Origin: Pseudomonas sp. QS1027
Lineage (GTDB): Bacteria > Pseudomonadota > Gammaproteobacteria > Pseudomonadales > Pseudomonadaceae
DNA: 64,000 nucleotides
Assembly (NCBI RefSeq): GCF_002814235.1
Contig: NZ_PHSU01000020.1
Location: 62,001-126,000 of the forward strand
Direction: 5' to 3'
Shown here: positions 26,497-34,392 of the stretch, one piece after another
Layout of the letters: each line of letters begins with the position of its first letter
How positions within the stretch are numbered: the first letter of the stretch is position 1
Made by a program: the position numbers and the translations under genes
The notes under the pieces: model-generated
What the model was told of the DNA's origin: nothing
What the model saw: only the letters and a program-made list of their open reading frames with translations
The model's database searches: none

Positions 26497-27582
26497 CTAG
26501 ACCTCGTAGTGTCCTTCCCGGCTCACCGTAAGCCCCAACTGGCGATGCCAGCCCGGATTCAAGCCAAGGACATAGTCGAAGCTCAACACACTGAGCAGGT
26601 GCTTCACATCGTGCACATTCCGGGCGCAATAGGCCTCTTCATGGGGGGTAAAGAACAGGCAGGGAAAATCGATATCCGAAACCAGCGGACGGCCCGCTTC
26701 GTCGCTGTGATGCACCACATCTCCGCCTTGATAGCCTTGGGCACGCACCTCGGTGTTCAGCGCGGTTCGGAGTAGATTGATACGCGGCGTGATGTTGCCC
26801 AGGTGGGGATCCTCATGCTGGATAAAAGACTTCAACCCCTGGCGCAAGCGATCGCTGCCCGGCACCCGGCGCCGGTCCGCCCCTGAACGGGAATAGCTGC
26901 TGCGCTGGGGGAAAACCGCCCACAAGTCATAATCACAGGTGGTCGCGGCCCGGTAAGTCTGGCGCACCTCCACCGGGCAATAGGGGTCGACGATGGCCAT
27001 GACCGGGAGCAGGTTTGTCCGATCCTGTGCCTGGTTGAGTCCCGTCAGGCTATTGGACAGGCGGCTTTCCTGCGGTCCATAAAACACGCCCCAGAGTCCC
27101 TCGCCCTTGGTGCCCGCCACACCCGTTGTATATTTCAATATGAAGCTCATGGAAACCCCCATCGGGCCGGACGCCGTATAACGCATTTCCTGGCTGTTTC
27201 CCCCGACCAGTGTCATGCACTTCAGCTGAGTTTCCAGTGCCTGACGCCGATCATTGGTTATATACAGCGGCGTTTCGTCGCCCCCTGAACTGACCGCCCC
27301 TTGCAAGGCTTTACGCTGGCTGGAGATGTCCGGGTTTTTGGTAAATCGTGGGTCCGCCAGGACAAACCCGGCCATCGGCCCCCAGGTGCAACTTTTGGCT
27401 TTGTTGTGAAAGCCCTTGGTGGCATAACTTTCCAGCAGCAACCCTGTGGCACAAGCCCCCACGGCCCGCACGGCGATAACGCATTCATGAGTGTCGGCCA
27501 CACGCTGAAAGGCTCGACCATGTTGTATTGGCATGCCGGTACTGACAATGGCAGATAGCCCACGCACTATATTCAGTTTCAT
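26497..27582 (-). CDS. ExoY-like nucleotidyl cyclase toxin (CyaA/edema factor family)
   Basis: 361 residues from ATG 27582; a GTG ten codons earlier lacks a ribosome site. The family's nucleotide- and metal-binding elements are in order: lysines K56 and K63 in ATKGFHNKAKSCTWGPMAG, metal aspartates D217 and D219 in TTCDYDLWAVFP, GNITPR at residues 262-267, and HHSDEAGRP from 291. The same elements occur in P. aeruginosa ExoY at matching spacing, so the active site looks intact. ExoY makes cyclic nucleotides in host cells once bound to actin. There is almost no N-terminal extension and no chaperone gene; the delivery route is unseen. Sampled GC is about 50-57 percent, below the neighbours, suggesting transfer. 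Confidence 0.85.
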   Translation of the reverse strand: MKLNIVRGLSAIVSTGMPIQHGRAFQRVADTHECVIAVRAVGACATGLLLESYATKGFHNKAKSCTWGPMAGFVLADPRFTKNPDISSQRKALQGAVSSGGDETPLYITNDRRQALETQLKCMTLVGGNSQEMRYTASGPMGVSMSFILKYTTGVAGTKGEGLWGVFYGPQESRLSNSLTGLNQAQDRTNLLPVMAIVDPYCPVEVRQTYRAATTCDYDLWAVFPQRSSYSRSGADRRRVPGSDRLRQGLKSFIQHEDPHLGNITPRINLLRTALNTEVRAQGYQGGDVVHHSDEAGRPLVSDIDFPCLFFTPHEEAYCARNVHDVKHLLSVLSFDYVLGLNPGWHRQLGLTVSREGHYEV

Positions 27583-27631
27583 ATGGAGCTTTACCTGAGT
27601 GCAAAAGATCACTCGTTATAGCACTGCCCCA

Positions 27632-27645
27632 GTTCATTCATGAAC
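27632..27645 (-). promoter_or_regulatory. Dyad upstream of the ExoY-like gene
   Basis: GTTCAT / ATGAAC arms with a two-base spacer lie 50-63 bases before the cyclase start, inside a 217-base AT-rich gap (about 37 percent GC on a sampled 60-base line). Possible operator; no known regulator consensus is matched. Confidence 0.3.
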
Positions 27646-27799
27646 GCGGATAATGAAACAATTCTTGAACACAAAACAGCTTAATAAAATACATCCCTCC
27701 TTGATAACTTCTTTCGCGCCGATATCAAATAGCGCTTTTCAAGGTTATAAAAATAGAGCGTTATATTTCACTGAGCTGTTTTCAAACGTCGTAGTGGTA

Positions 27800-28474
27800 T
27801 TAATGCGAGGCCGAACGGCAACGCTTGAGTCGCGCCTCCAGGTTGCGATCCGGCATGGCATGGCTGCGCAAGGCACTGGCGGTCTGCTCGACATAGTCGC
27901 GGGTGGTGCCATAACGCCCGCAAGCGCTTTCGAGCACCTGGTTCAGCACATGATCCGGCAGGTTGCCGGCATAGCTGGGCAGATGCCGTTCGAGCACGAA
28001 CCCCAGGGCCTGAACCGTCTGCCCCGTGGCCAGGCGGCAATTGAGCCAGTGCGGCCGATAGGACGGCACCGGCATCTCCCGCTGCCACAAGGCATAGAGC
28101 GACGCCTCCAACTGATCGTCCGGCAGGCGATAGGCAAAACCGCTGCAGGAACCGCCGCGATCCAGGCCGAACACCAACCCCGGAAACTCCGGCGTGCCCC
28201 GGTGTTCATGGGACCACAGGTACAACCCCCGGTGATAACCATGAACCCGCCCGCGTACCCGCTCCACGGCGGAGCACTCGGGACGCCAGATCAACGAGCC
28301 GTAGGCGAACAGCCAGACCGGTCCGCCCTTGTGCCGGGCCATGGTGGCCTGCATGGAGCAGAGCAGTTGCTCGTGGGTCAGTTGCGCCCCCAGTTCAAGG
28401 CGCGGCGGATAGGCCAAACTCGACAACGTGGGTTCGATAGCGGTCATGGCGGATTGCGCGGGATTCCTGATCAT
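27800..28474 (-). CDS. chaC: ChaC-type gamma-glutamylcyclotransferase
   Basis: 224 residues if started at ATG 28474, which overlaps the stop of the TonB receptor as TAATG; a second ATG at 28447 would give 215. Motif VWLFAYGSLIW (substrate-binding YGSLIW), then RGRVHGYHRGLYLWS and HRGTPEFPGLVFGLD typical of ChaC, with the catalytic glutamate expected in the TPEFPG region. It splits glutathione into 5-oxoproline and Cys-Gly in the cytoplasm. Overlap with the receptor gene points to one transcript and a shared job. Confidence 0.9.
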   Translation of the reverse strand: MIRNPAQSAMTAIEPTLSSLAYPPRLELGAQLTHEQLLCSMQATMARHKGGPVWLFAYGSLIWRPECSAVERVRGRVHGYHRGLYLWSHEHRGTPEFPGLVFGLDRGGSCSGFAYRLPDDQLEASLYALWQREMPVPSYRPHWLNCRLATGQTVQALGFVLERHLPSYAGNLPDHVLNQVLESACGRYGTTRDYVEQTASALRSHAMPDRNLEARLKRCRSASH

Positions 28475-30870
28475 TACCAGTTGTAAGTCACTTTACCGTA
28501 ATAAAACGCGCCGCTGTAACCGTACGGCGAAAAAGTGCTATAGGCCAGGTTGCCGCCGTTACTGGCGTAGGCATTGAGTTTCTCCGGGTATTTGTCGGTG
28601 ACGTTGTCGCCGCCCACGGTAAAGGTCCAGTTCTTCAGCTTGTAGTCCGCCGCCAGGTCCAGCAGCCAGGCCGCCTTGAAGGTCTGGTCGTAGGTCGGGT
28701 CGGCCTGGTAGCTGGTGAAGGAACCGTAGCGCACCAGGGTCGTGTGCAGCGTCCAGTTGCCGTAGTTGAAGTCGTTGCCCAGGGTCAGCTTCTGCTCCGG
28801 CGTGCTGTCACCCAGCAAGCCAAGCTCTTCACGACGGTCGACCCGCAACAGATTGACCCCCAACTGATTGAGAATCGCCGGGTTGGCCTTCACGTCAGTG
28901 ACTTTGGTGTGGTTGAAGTTGTAGCCCAGGGTACTGTTCCAGCGCACCCCGTTGTCCAGTTGGTAGCGATAGTTGGCCACCAGGTCGATGCCGTCGGTGC
29001 GGGTACTGGTGGCGTTGGTGAAGTAGCGGGCGCTGGTGTAGTTGATGTTGCCCACGCCGTTGGCCTGCAGATAGGCGATCGCCGCGTTGTTCAACGACAG
29101 GTTGGACGACAGGCTGATGCGGTCGCTGATATCGATCCGGTAGATATCGGCGGTCAGCGTCAGGTTGTCCGTCGGCTGCAGCACCAGGCCGAGGCTGTAG
29201 TTGCGCGACTTCTCCGGTTTCAGATCATCGGAGCCGAGCAAGCGCGCCACCTTGCCGTTGGCCGGGAACACCCCGGTTTCCTGCACGGTCGAGCCGATCA
29301 GCTGCGAGGAGGTAAAGGCGAAGTTCTGCTGGGCCAGGGACGGTGCGCGGAAACCGTTGGAGACGCTGCCGCGCAATGCCACCTGTGGGGTGAAATCGTA
29401 GCGCGCCGACAACGAGCCGCTGACGTTGGCACCGAAGTCGCTGTAGTCCTCGCGACGCACCGCTGCCGAAGCACTGAGTTTTTCCGTGAAGTTGGTTTCC
29501 AGGTCCAGGTACTCGGCGAAGTTATGCCGCGAATAGCTGCCGGCATCCGATTCGCGGAAGCCGCCCAGGCCGGAGCTGCCATTCTGGTAATAGGACTCAG
29601 GCTGGCCGGCACTGATCTGGTAGCCCTGGCGCAGGTACTCGCCGCCGAAAGCCACGGACACCGGATACGGCAGCCAGCCGAGGCTGAATTCCCGCGACAG
29701 GTCCAGGCTCAGCTGGCGCTGGTCGTTGCTCAGGGTGCCGTTATCAAACTTGCGCGGAGTGTTCAGGCCCAGCGAGGTGTTGATGGTCTCGGTGCTCAGG
29801 TCGTACTGGTTCTTGCCGTAGTTGGCCGACAGGTCGTAGTGCCAGTTATCCGTCAGCAGGCCACGCAGGCCGACCACCAGGGAAGTGTCCTCGAGATCGC
29901 CGCGAATCAGCGGCAGATAACCGTTGGGGAAGATCGCCGGCAGGTTGTTCGAGGCATTGCTGGCGCGATAGAAGCCGGCGGTTTCGCCCCGGCGCTTGCT
30001 GTAGCCACCGAAGCTGTAGAGTTCGGCGGCGTCGTTGAAGCTGTAGGCCGAGTTGAACGCGAACTTGCCTTCGTCGGTGGCCGGCTCACCCTGGCGGAAC
30101 ACTTGCTGGCCATAGGTGGTGGAACCGATGCTGGCGGGACGGTAGTCGTTACCGGCACGGTTGGTGTAGTCGTTGTCGGCGCCTTCGCCGGACAGGTTGA
30201 GGTAGCCGTTGTCACCGATGGCGAACCCGCTGTTGCCGGAGATCTGCCGCTGGATACCGTCACCCTTCTTGTATTCGCCGAACTTGCTGGAGATCGAACC
30301 GCCATGGTCGGCGTTCTTGAGGATGATGTTGATCACCCCGGCAATCGCGTCCGAGCCGTAGCGGGCGGACGCGCCATCGCGCAGCACTTCGATATGGTCG
30401 ATCGACGACAGCGGGATCGCATTCAGGTCGGTCGGGGCCGAACCCCGGCCCACTGCGCCGCCCAGATTGACGAAGGCGCTGGTGTGGCGCCGCTTGCCAT
30501 TGACCAGCACCAGCACCTGATCCGGCGAGAGGCCGCGCAATTGCGCCGGGCGCACCAGCTCGGCGCCGTCCACCAGGCTCGGACGTGGAAAGTTGATGGA
30601 CGGAATCAACTTCGCCAGCACGGTGCCCAGCTCATCCGAGCCGGTGCTGCGCAGGCTGTCGCCGCTGATCACATCGATGGGCGACAACGACTGGCTGGCC
30701 GTACGCTCCTGAGAGCGTGTGCCGGTGACGATAACGGTGTCGAGCTTTGGCGCTTCGGCGGTTTCCGCCTCGGCGGCAGCTGTAGAACTGAAGGTAAAAG
30801 CACTGGCGGCGGTCAGCAAATGTGCCGACAAAATCGCCGTGTACAAACGTTGTTGCGTGTTGCTCCCCAT
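28474..30870 (-). CDS. TonB-dependent outer-membrane receptor
   Basis: 798 residues from ATG 30870, chosen for its AGGGGAGCGG ribosome site; an upstream start is less likely. Signal peptide through about residue 33, a TonB-box-like stretch (LDTVIVTGTRSQERT), then the plug (VLVLVNGKRRHTSAFVNLGG; IEVLRDGASARYGSDAIAGVINI) and a large barrel ending YYGKVTYNW with the terminal aromatic. The vitamin/siderophore-type receptor fold is clear but the ligand is not. The stop overlaps the chaC start, so the imported ligand may be linked to glutathione or gamma-glutamyl metabolism; this is a hypothesis. Confidence 0.9.
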   Translation of the reverse strand: MGSNTQQRLYTAILSAHLLTAASAFTFSSTAAAEAETAEAPKLDTVIVTGTRSQERTASQSLSPIDVISGDSLRSTGSDELGTVLAKLIPSINFPRPSLVDGAELVRPAQLRGLSPDQVLVLVNGKRRHTSAFVNLGGAVGRGSAPTDLNAIPLSSIDHIEVLRDGASARYGSDAIAGVINIILKNADHGGSISSKFGEYKKGDGIQRQISGNSGFAIGDNGYLNLSGEGADNDYTNRAGNDYRPASIGSTTYGQQVFRQGEPATDEGKFAFNSAYSFNDAAELYSFGGYSKRRGETAGFYRASNASNNLPAIFPNGYLPLIRGDLEDTSLVVGLRGLLTDNWHYDLSANYGKNQYDLSTETINTSLGLNTPRKFDNGTLSNDQRQLSLDLSREFSLGWLPYPVSVAFGGEYLRQGYQISAGQPESYYQNGSSGLGGFRESDAGSYSRHNFAEYLDLETNFTEKLSASAAVRREDYSDFGANVSGSLSARYDFTPQVALRGSVSNGFRAPSLAQQNFAFTSSQLIGSTVQETGVFPANGKVARLLGSDDLKPEKSRNYSLGLVLQPTDNLTLTADIYRIDISDRISLSSNLSLNNAAIAYLQANGVGNINYTSARYFTNATSTRTDGIDLVANYRYQLDNGVRWNSTLGYNFNHTKVTDVKANPAILNQLGVNLLRVDRREELGLLGDSTPEQKLTLGNDFNYGNWTLHTTLVRYGSFTSYQADPTYDQTFKAAWLLDLAADYKLKNWTFTVGGDNVTDKYPEKLNAYASNGGNLAYSTFSPYGYSGAFYYGKVTYNW

Positions 30871-31171
30871 ACCGCTCCCCTTTGAATCCAAGGTCGAGGC
30901 GTCTTGCCCCGAGTTCGCACGATCGGTCCGTGTGGCGAACGGTGTCGGTCATTGTGTTGTTGATTGGCAGATACAAAGCCGGTGGTCCGATGGATATATA
31001 GCTTAATGTTCTGTAACAAATAAATTAAATATCAAAATCGTATAACGATAAGCTAAACATCGCGTACGGGAAAACCCCTACAGACATTTCAGAGGCCGCG
31101 GTCTGATAACCCGATTTCGACTTACGTATAACGGCCGCCTACTTCAATCGCTACGGTTTCACCAGGGGCCA
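30871..31171. other. Divergent intergenic region, TonB receptor / PagP-like gene
   Basis: About 300 bases, AT-rich between 31000 and 31060. The only clear element is a small dyad ATCGT-ATA-ACGAT at 31037-31049. No Fur box consensus, terminator or small gene could be made out. Confidence 0.5.
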
Positions 31172-31660
31172 ATGACCATGAACCCATCACTCCTTATCCG
31201 GGCCTTGTGCCTGTTCCTGCTGGTGCCCAGCGCCTGGGCGTCGAACGATTCGGACGCGGCTGACAAGGGCTTCTGGTATCTGCAAACCAGCGTCGTCACC
31301 CGCCATTTCTCGCCGGACCCGGACCACAACAATCACCAGGACCTGATCGGCCTGGAACGCAATGACGCTTCGGGGTTTCTTTATGGGGCGGCGACATTTC
31401 GCAACTCGTTCAGCCAGCGTTCGTATTACGCCTATGCGGGCAAACGCTTCGAGAGTGATCGCTATCCGGTGTACCTGAAGGTCACAGGCGGCTTACTGCA
31501 AGGCTACAAAGGTGAATATCGCGACAAGATTCCCTTGAACCAGTTGGGCGTTGCGCCCGTGATCATTCCTTCGGTCGGCGCGCATTACGGGCCGGTGGCG
31601 ACGGAGGTGGTATTGCTGGGGTTCAATGCGGCGATGCTCACCGCCGGCGTGCGTTTCTGA
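31172..31660 (+). CDS. Outer-membrane beta-barrel protein, PagP-like
   Basis: 162 residues with a signal peptide (residues 1-24, ending AWAS). Mature part is beta-rich and ends in a barrel-type aromatic (AGVRF). Residues GFLYGAATFRNSF (68-80) match the PagP stretch around its catalytic Asp-Ser, here Asn78-Ser79, and GVAPVIIPSVGAHYGPVATEV (126-146) matches the PagP late strands. A His at 45 could be the catalytic histidine. PagP palmitoylates lipid A; the Asp-to-Asn change makes activity uncertain. Homologues are sometimes mislabelled glycerol-3-phosphate transporters. Confidence 0.6.
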   Translation: MTMNPSLLIRALCLFLLVPSAWASNDSDAADKGFWYLQTSVVTRHFSPDPDHNNHQDLIGLERNDASGFLYGAATFRNSFSQRSYYAYAGKRFESDRYPVYLKVTGGLLQGYKGEYRDKIPLNQLGVAPVIIPSVGAHYGPVATEVVLLGFNAAMLTAGVRF

Positions 31661-31708
31661 GGATTCTTCGGCGGTCTTGAGGGCCTCTTCGCGGCGATGC
31701 GGCGTCCC

Positions 31709-31785
31709 GGCAAGCCCTGCTCCTACAGTTCTGTGTCGTACACAAAATCTGCAATCGATGCCGTACTGTAGGAGCAGGGCTTGCC
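31709..31785. repeat. REPIN-like inverted repeat pair
   Basis: A 20-base sequence at 31709-31728 recurs as its exact reverse complement at 31766-31785, 37 bases apart, with further imperfect pairing outside (CTTCGCGG / CGCGAAGG). The core with GGAGCAGGGCTTGCC is the P. fluorescens REP type. It lies between convergent genes. Confidence 0.75.
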
Positions 31786-31829
31786 CGCGAAGGCGATGGA
31801 ACAGGTGCAGAAGAATCAAACGCCGGGCA

Positions 31830-32798
31830 CTAGGGCCTGGGCGCGTAAGCAAACACATCGGCACGCATCTGATGCGCATCCATCCCGGCGTTCACCAGGG
31901 CGTCCAGCGTCGCATAGATCATCGCCGGCGAGCCGCTGGCATAGACACTCACCCCCGACAGATCGGCAATGTCTTCGCGGACCGCCTCGTGCAGCATGCC
32001 GCAACGCCCTTCCCAGCCACACAGATCGCTGACCACCTTGTGCAGGAACAGGTTCGGCAACTGCTTCCACTCCTCCCAATGCTCCAGCGTGTAGAAATCC
32101 TCGGGCCGGCGCACACCCCAGTACAAGTGCACCGGGTGCTGAAAGCCACTGGAGCGGCAATGCTCGATCAGGCTGTTCATCTGCGCCATGCCGGTGCCCG
32201 CCGCGATCAACACCAGCGGTCCATCCGGCAGCTGGGCCAGGTGGGTATCGCCAAACGGCAGCTCGACCCGCGCCATGCCGTTGCGCTGCAACTGCTCGAT
32301 CAAACGCTGGGCACTGGCTTCGCGCACCAGCACATGCAGCTCCAGATCACGCCCGGCATGGGGCGCCGAGGCCAGGGAAAACGCCGATTTCTCGCCACTG
32401 TCGCGCTCGATCATCAGGTACTGGCCGGCGTGATAACGCGGCAGCTTGCCCGCCGGCGCACGCAGGCGCACACGCCAGACATCGCCGCCGATCTCGGCAC
32501 ATTCGATCAACTGGCAGGCCAGCTTTCGCACCGGCAGTTCTCCTTGCGCAAGCACGCCATCCCAGAGCACCACACAATCTTCCAGGGGTTCGGCAATACA
32601 AGTGTAGAACTCGCCATGGTCACGCACGTCACCGGCCTGCGCGACCCGCCCTTCCACCAGCAACGCGGCGCAGACATGGCAGTTGCCATTGCGACAGCTC
32701 TGCGGGCAGTCATAACCCAGGCGCCGGGCACCGTCGAGAATCCGCTCGCCGGGCCGTATCTCAAGCACGGCGCCGGACGGCTGCAAGGTCACACGCAT
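31830..32798 (-). CDS. Ferredoxin-type NAD(P)H-flavin reductase
   Basis: 322 residues from ATG 32798, which overlaps the ubiD stop (TGATG). N-terminal plant-type 2Fe-2S ferredoxin domain with the cysteines in CPQSCRNGNCHVC and a later cysteine in YTCIAEP. The FAD-binding barrel has RYHAGQYLMIERDSGEKSAFSLAS, and the NAD(P)-binding part has LVLIAAGTGMAQMNSL and YASGSPAMIYATLDAL. It resembles CDP-6-deoxy-glucoseen reductase and Fre-type reductases. Tight coupling to ubiD hints at supply of reduced flavin (as FMN) for UbiD maturation; inferred from position. Confidence 0.88.
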   Translation of the reverse strand: MRVTLQPSGAVLEIRPGERILDGARRLGYDCPQSCRNGNCHVCAALLVEGRVAQAGDVRDHGEFYTCIAEPLEDCVVLWDGVLAQGELPVRKLACQLIECAEIGGDVWRVRLRAPAGKLPRYHAGQYLMIERDSGEKSAFSLASAPHAGRDLELHVLVREASAQRLIEQLQRNGMARVELPFGDTHLAQLPDGPLVLIAAGTGMAQMNSLIEHCRSSGFQHPVHLYWGVRRPEDFYTLEHWEEWKQLPNLFLHKVVSDLCGWEGRCGMLHEAVREDIADLSGVSVYASGSPAMIYATLDALVNAGMDAHQMRADVFAYAPRP

Positions 32799-34264
32799 CA
32801 ATCTATTCCTAACTGATTCCAAATGGCATCGACCCGTCGGGTCACGGCCTCATCCTTGACGATCACCCGGCCCCACTCACGCGTGGTCTCGCCGGGCCAT
32901 TTGTGCGTGGCATCAAGCCCCATCTTCGAACCCAGGCCGGACACCGGCGAGGCGAAGTCGAGGTAATCGATCGGCGTGTTATCGATCATCACCGTATCGC
33001 GCTTGGGGTCCATGCGCGTGGTGATGGCCCAGATCACGTCGTTCCAGTCGCGGGCGTTGATATCGTCGTCGGTGACGATAACGAACTTGGTATACATGAA
33101 CTGTCGCAAAAACGACCAGACACCCAACATGACGCGCTTGGCGTGGCCCGGATACGACTTCTTCATGGTGACAATGGCCATGCGGTACGAGCAACCTTCC
33201 GGCGGCAGGTAGAAGTCGGTGATTTCCGGGAACTGCTTCTGCAGGATCGGCACGAACACTTCGTTCAGCGCCACACCGAGAATCGCCGGTTCATCCGGTG
33301 GTCGACCGGTGTAGGTGCTGTGGTAGATCGGCTTGATCCGGTGGGTGATGCGCTCCACGGTAAACACCGGGAAACTGTCGACTTCGTTGTAGTAGCCGGT
33401 GTGATCGCCGTAAGGGCCTTCCGGGGCCATTTCCCCCGGATGGATCACGCCTTCCAGGACGATTTCCGCCGACGCCGGCACCTGCAGGTCATTGCCGCGG
33501 CATTTGATCAGTTCGGTGCGGTTGCCCCGCAGAAGACCCGCGAAGGCGTATTCGGAGAGGCTGTCCGGCACCGGGGTCACGGCGCCGAGAATGGTCGCCG
33601 GGTCCGCGCCCAGGGCCACGGACACCGGGAACGGCTGGCCCGGATGCTTCTCGCACCACTCACGATAATCCAGCGCACCGCCACGGTGGCTGAGCCAGCG
33701 CATGATCACCTTGTTGCGGCCGATCACCTGCTGGCGATAGATGCCGAGGTTCTGGCGGTCCTTGTTCGGCCCCTTGGTGACCGTCAGGCCCCAGGTGATC
33801 AGCGGCGCGACGTCGCCCGGCCAGCAATGCTGGACCGGCAGCTTGCCAAGGTCGACATCATCGCCTTCGATGATGATTTCCTGGCAGGGCGCGTCCTTGA
33901 CCACCTTCGGCGCCATGGCAATGATCTTGCGGAAGATCGGCAGCTTGGACCAGGCGTCCTTGAGCCCCTTGGGCGGCTCCGGCTCCTTGAGGAAGGCCAG
34001 CAGCTTGCCGATTTCCCGCAGCTCGCTGACCGCTTCGGCGCCCATGCCCAGGGCTACGCGCTCGGGCGTGCCGAACAGGTTGCCGAGCACGGGGATATCA
34101 AAACCGGTGGGATTCTCGAACAGCAACGCCGGCCCCTTGGCCCGCAGGGTGCGGTCGCAGACCTCGGTCATTTCCAGGACAGGGGAAACCGGAACCTGGA
34201 TGCGCTTGAGTTCGCCGCGCTGTTCCAGGCCGCTGATAAAGTCGCGCAAGTCGCGATACTGCAT
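32798..34264 (-). CDS. ubiD: 4-hydroxy-3-polyprenylbenzoate decarboxylase UbiD
   Basis: 488 residues from ATG 34264, the familiar start MQYRDLRDFISGLEQ. Signature segments include the N-terminal GPALLFENPTGFDIPVLGNLFG, the middle GALDYREWCEKHPGQPFPVSVALGADPATI and EGPYGDHTGYYNE containing the conserved Glu-Gly-Pro-Tyr-Gly-Asp-His. The enzyme removes the carboxyl group in ubiquinone biosynthesis and needs prenylated FMN made by UbiX. It lies between rho and the flavin reductase. The hairpin at 34354-34377 upstream separates it from rho. Confidence 0.96.
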   Translation of the reverse strand: MQYRDLRDFISGLEQRGELKRIQVPVSPVLEMTEVCDRTLRAKGPALLFENPTGFDIPVLGNLFGTPERVALGMGAEAVSELREIGKLLAFLKEPEPPKGLKDAWSKLPIFRKIIAMAPKVVKDAPCQEIIIEGDDVDLGKLPVQHCWPGDVAPLITWGLTVTKGPNKDRQNLGIYRQQVIGRNKVIMRWLSHRGGALDYREWCEKHPGQPFPVSVALGADPATILGAVTPVPDSLSEYAFAGLLRGNRTELIKCRGNDLQVPASAEIVLEGVIHPGEMAPEGPYGDHTGYYNEVDSFPVFTVERITHRIKPIYHSTYTGRPPDEPAILGVALNEVFVPILQKQFPEITDFYLPPEGCSYRMAIVTMKKSYPGHAKRVMLGVWSFLRQFMYTKFVIVTDDDINARDWNDVIWAITTRMDPKRDTVMIDNTPIDYLDFASPVSGLGSKMGLDATHKWPGETTREWGRVIVKDEAVTRRVDAIWNQLGID

Positions 34265-34353
34265 GCGTGAGCCTCGTAGATCCGTGGCGTTCGGGGTGGG
34301 CAGTTTACCCGGTTCGCCCCGATACCGCGCAATCGAACAACACCCGGACAGCA

Positions 34354-34377
34354 AAAAGCCGGGTTTCCCCGGCTTTT
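34354..34377 (-). terminator. rho terminator hairpin
   Basis: AAAAGCCGGG / CCCGGCTTTT ten-base stem with a four-base loop, 16 bases beyond the rho stop in the minus direction. The A and T tracts give a usable U-run for the rho transcript. Confidence 0.85.
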
Positions 34378-34392
34378 GCGGCCCTGCTCGAC

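Noticed and set aside
26249..26629. Minus-strand frame overlapping the end of the phosphatase gene, considered as an immunity or chaperone gene for the cyclase.
   Set aside because: It is opposite the phosphatase coding sequence, Arg/Cys-rich and has no start signal.
27777..27784. Minus-strand TGAAAACA, which fits the TNAAAANA core of ExsA-type type III promoters, upstream of the ExoY-like gene.
   Set aside because: Only six fixed bases in an AT-rich stretch, nearly 200 bases from the start, with no second site or clear -10 at the right spacing; chance match is likely.
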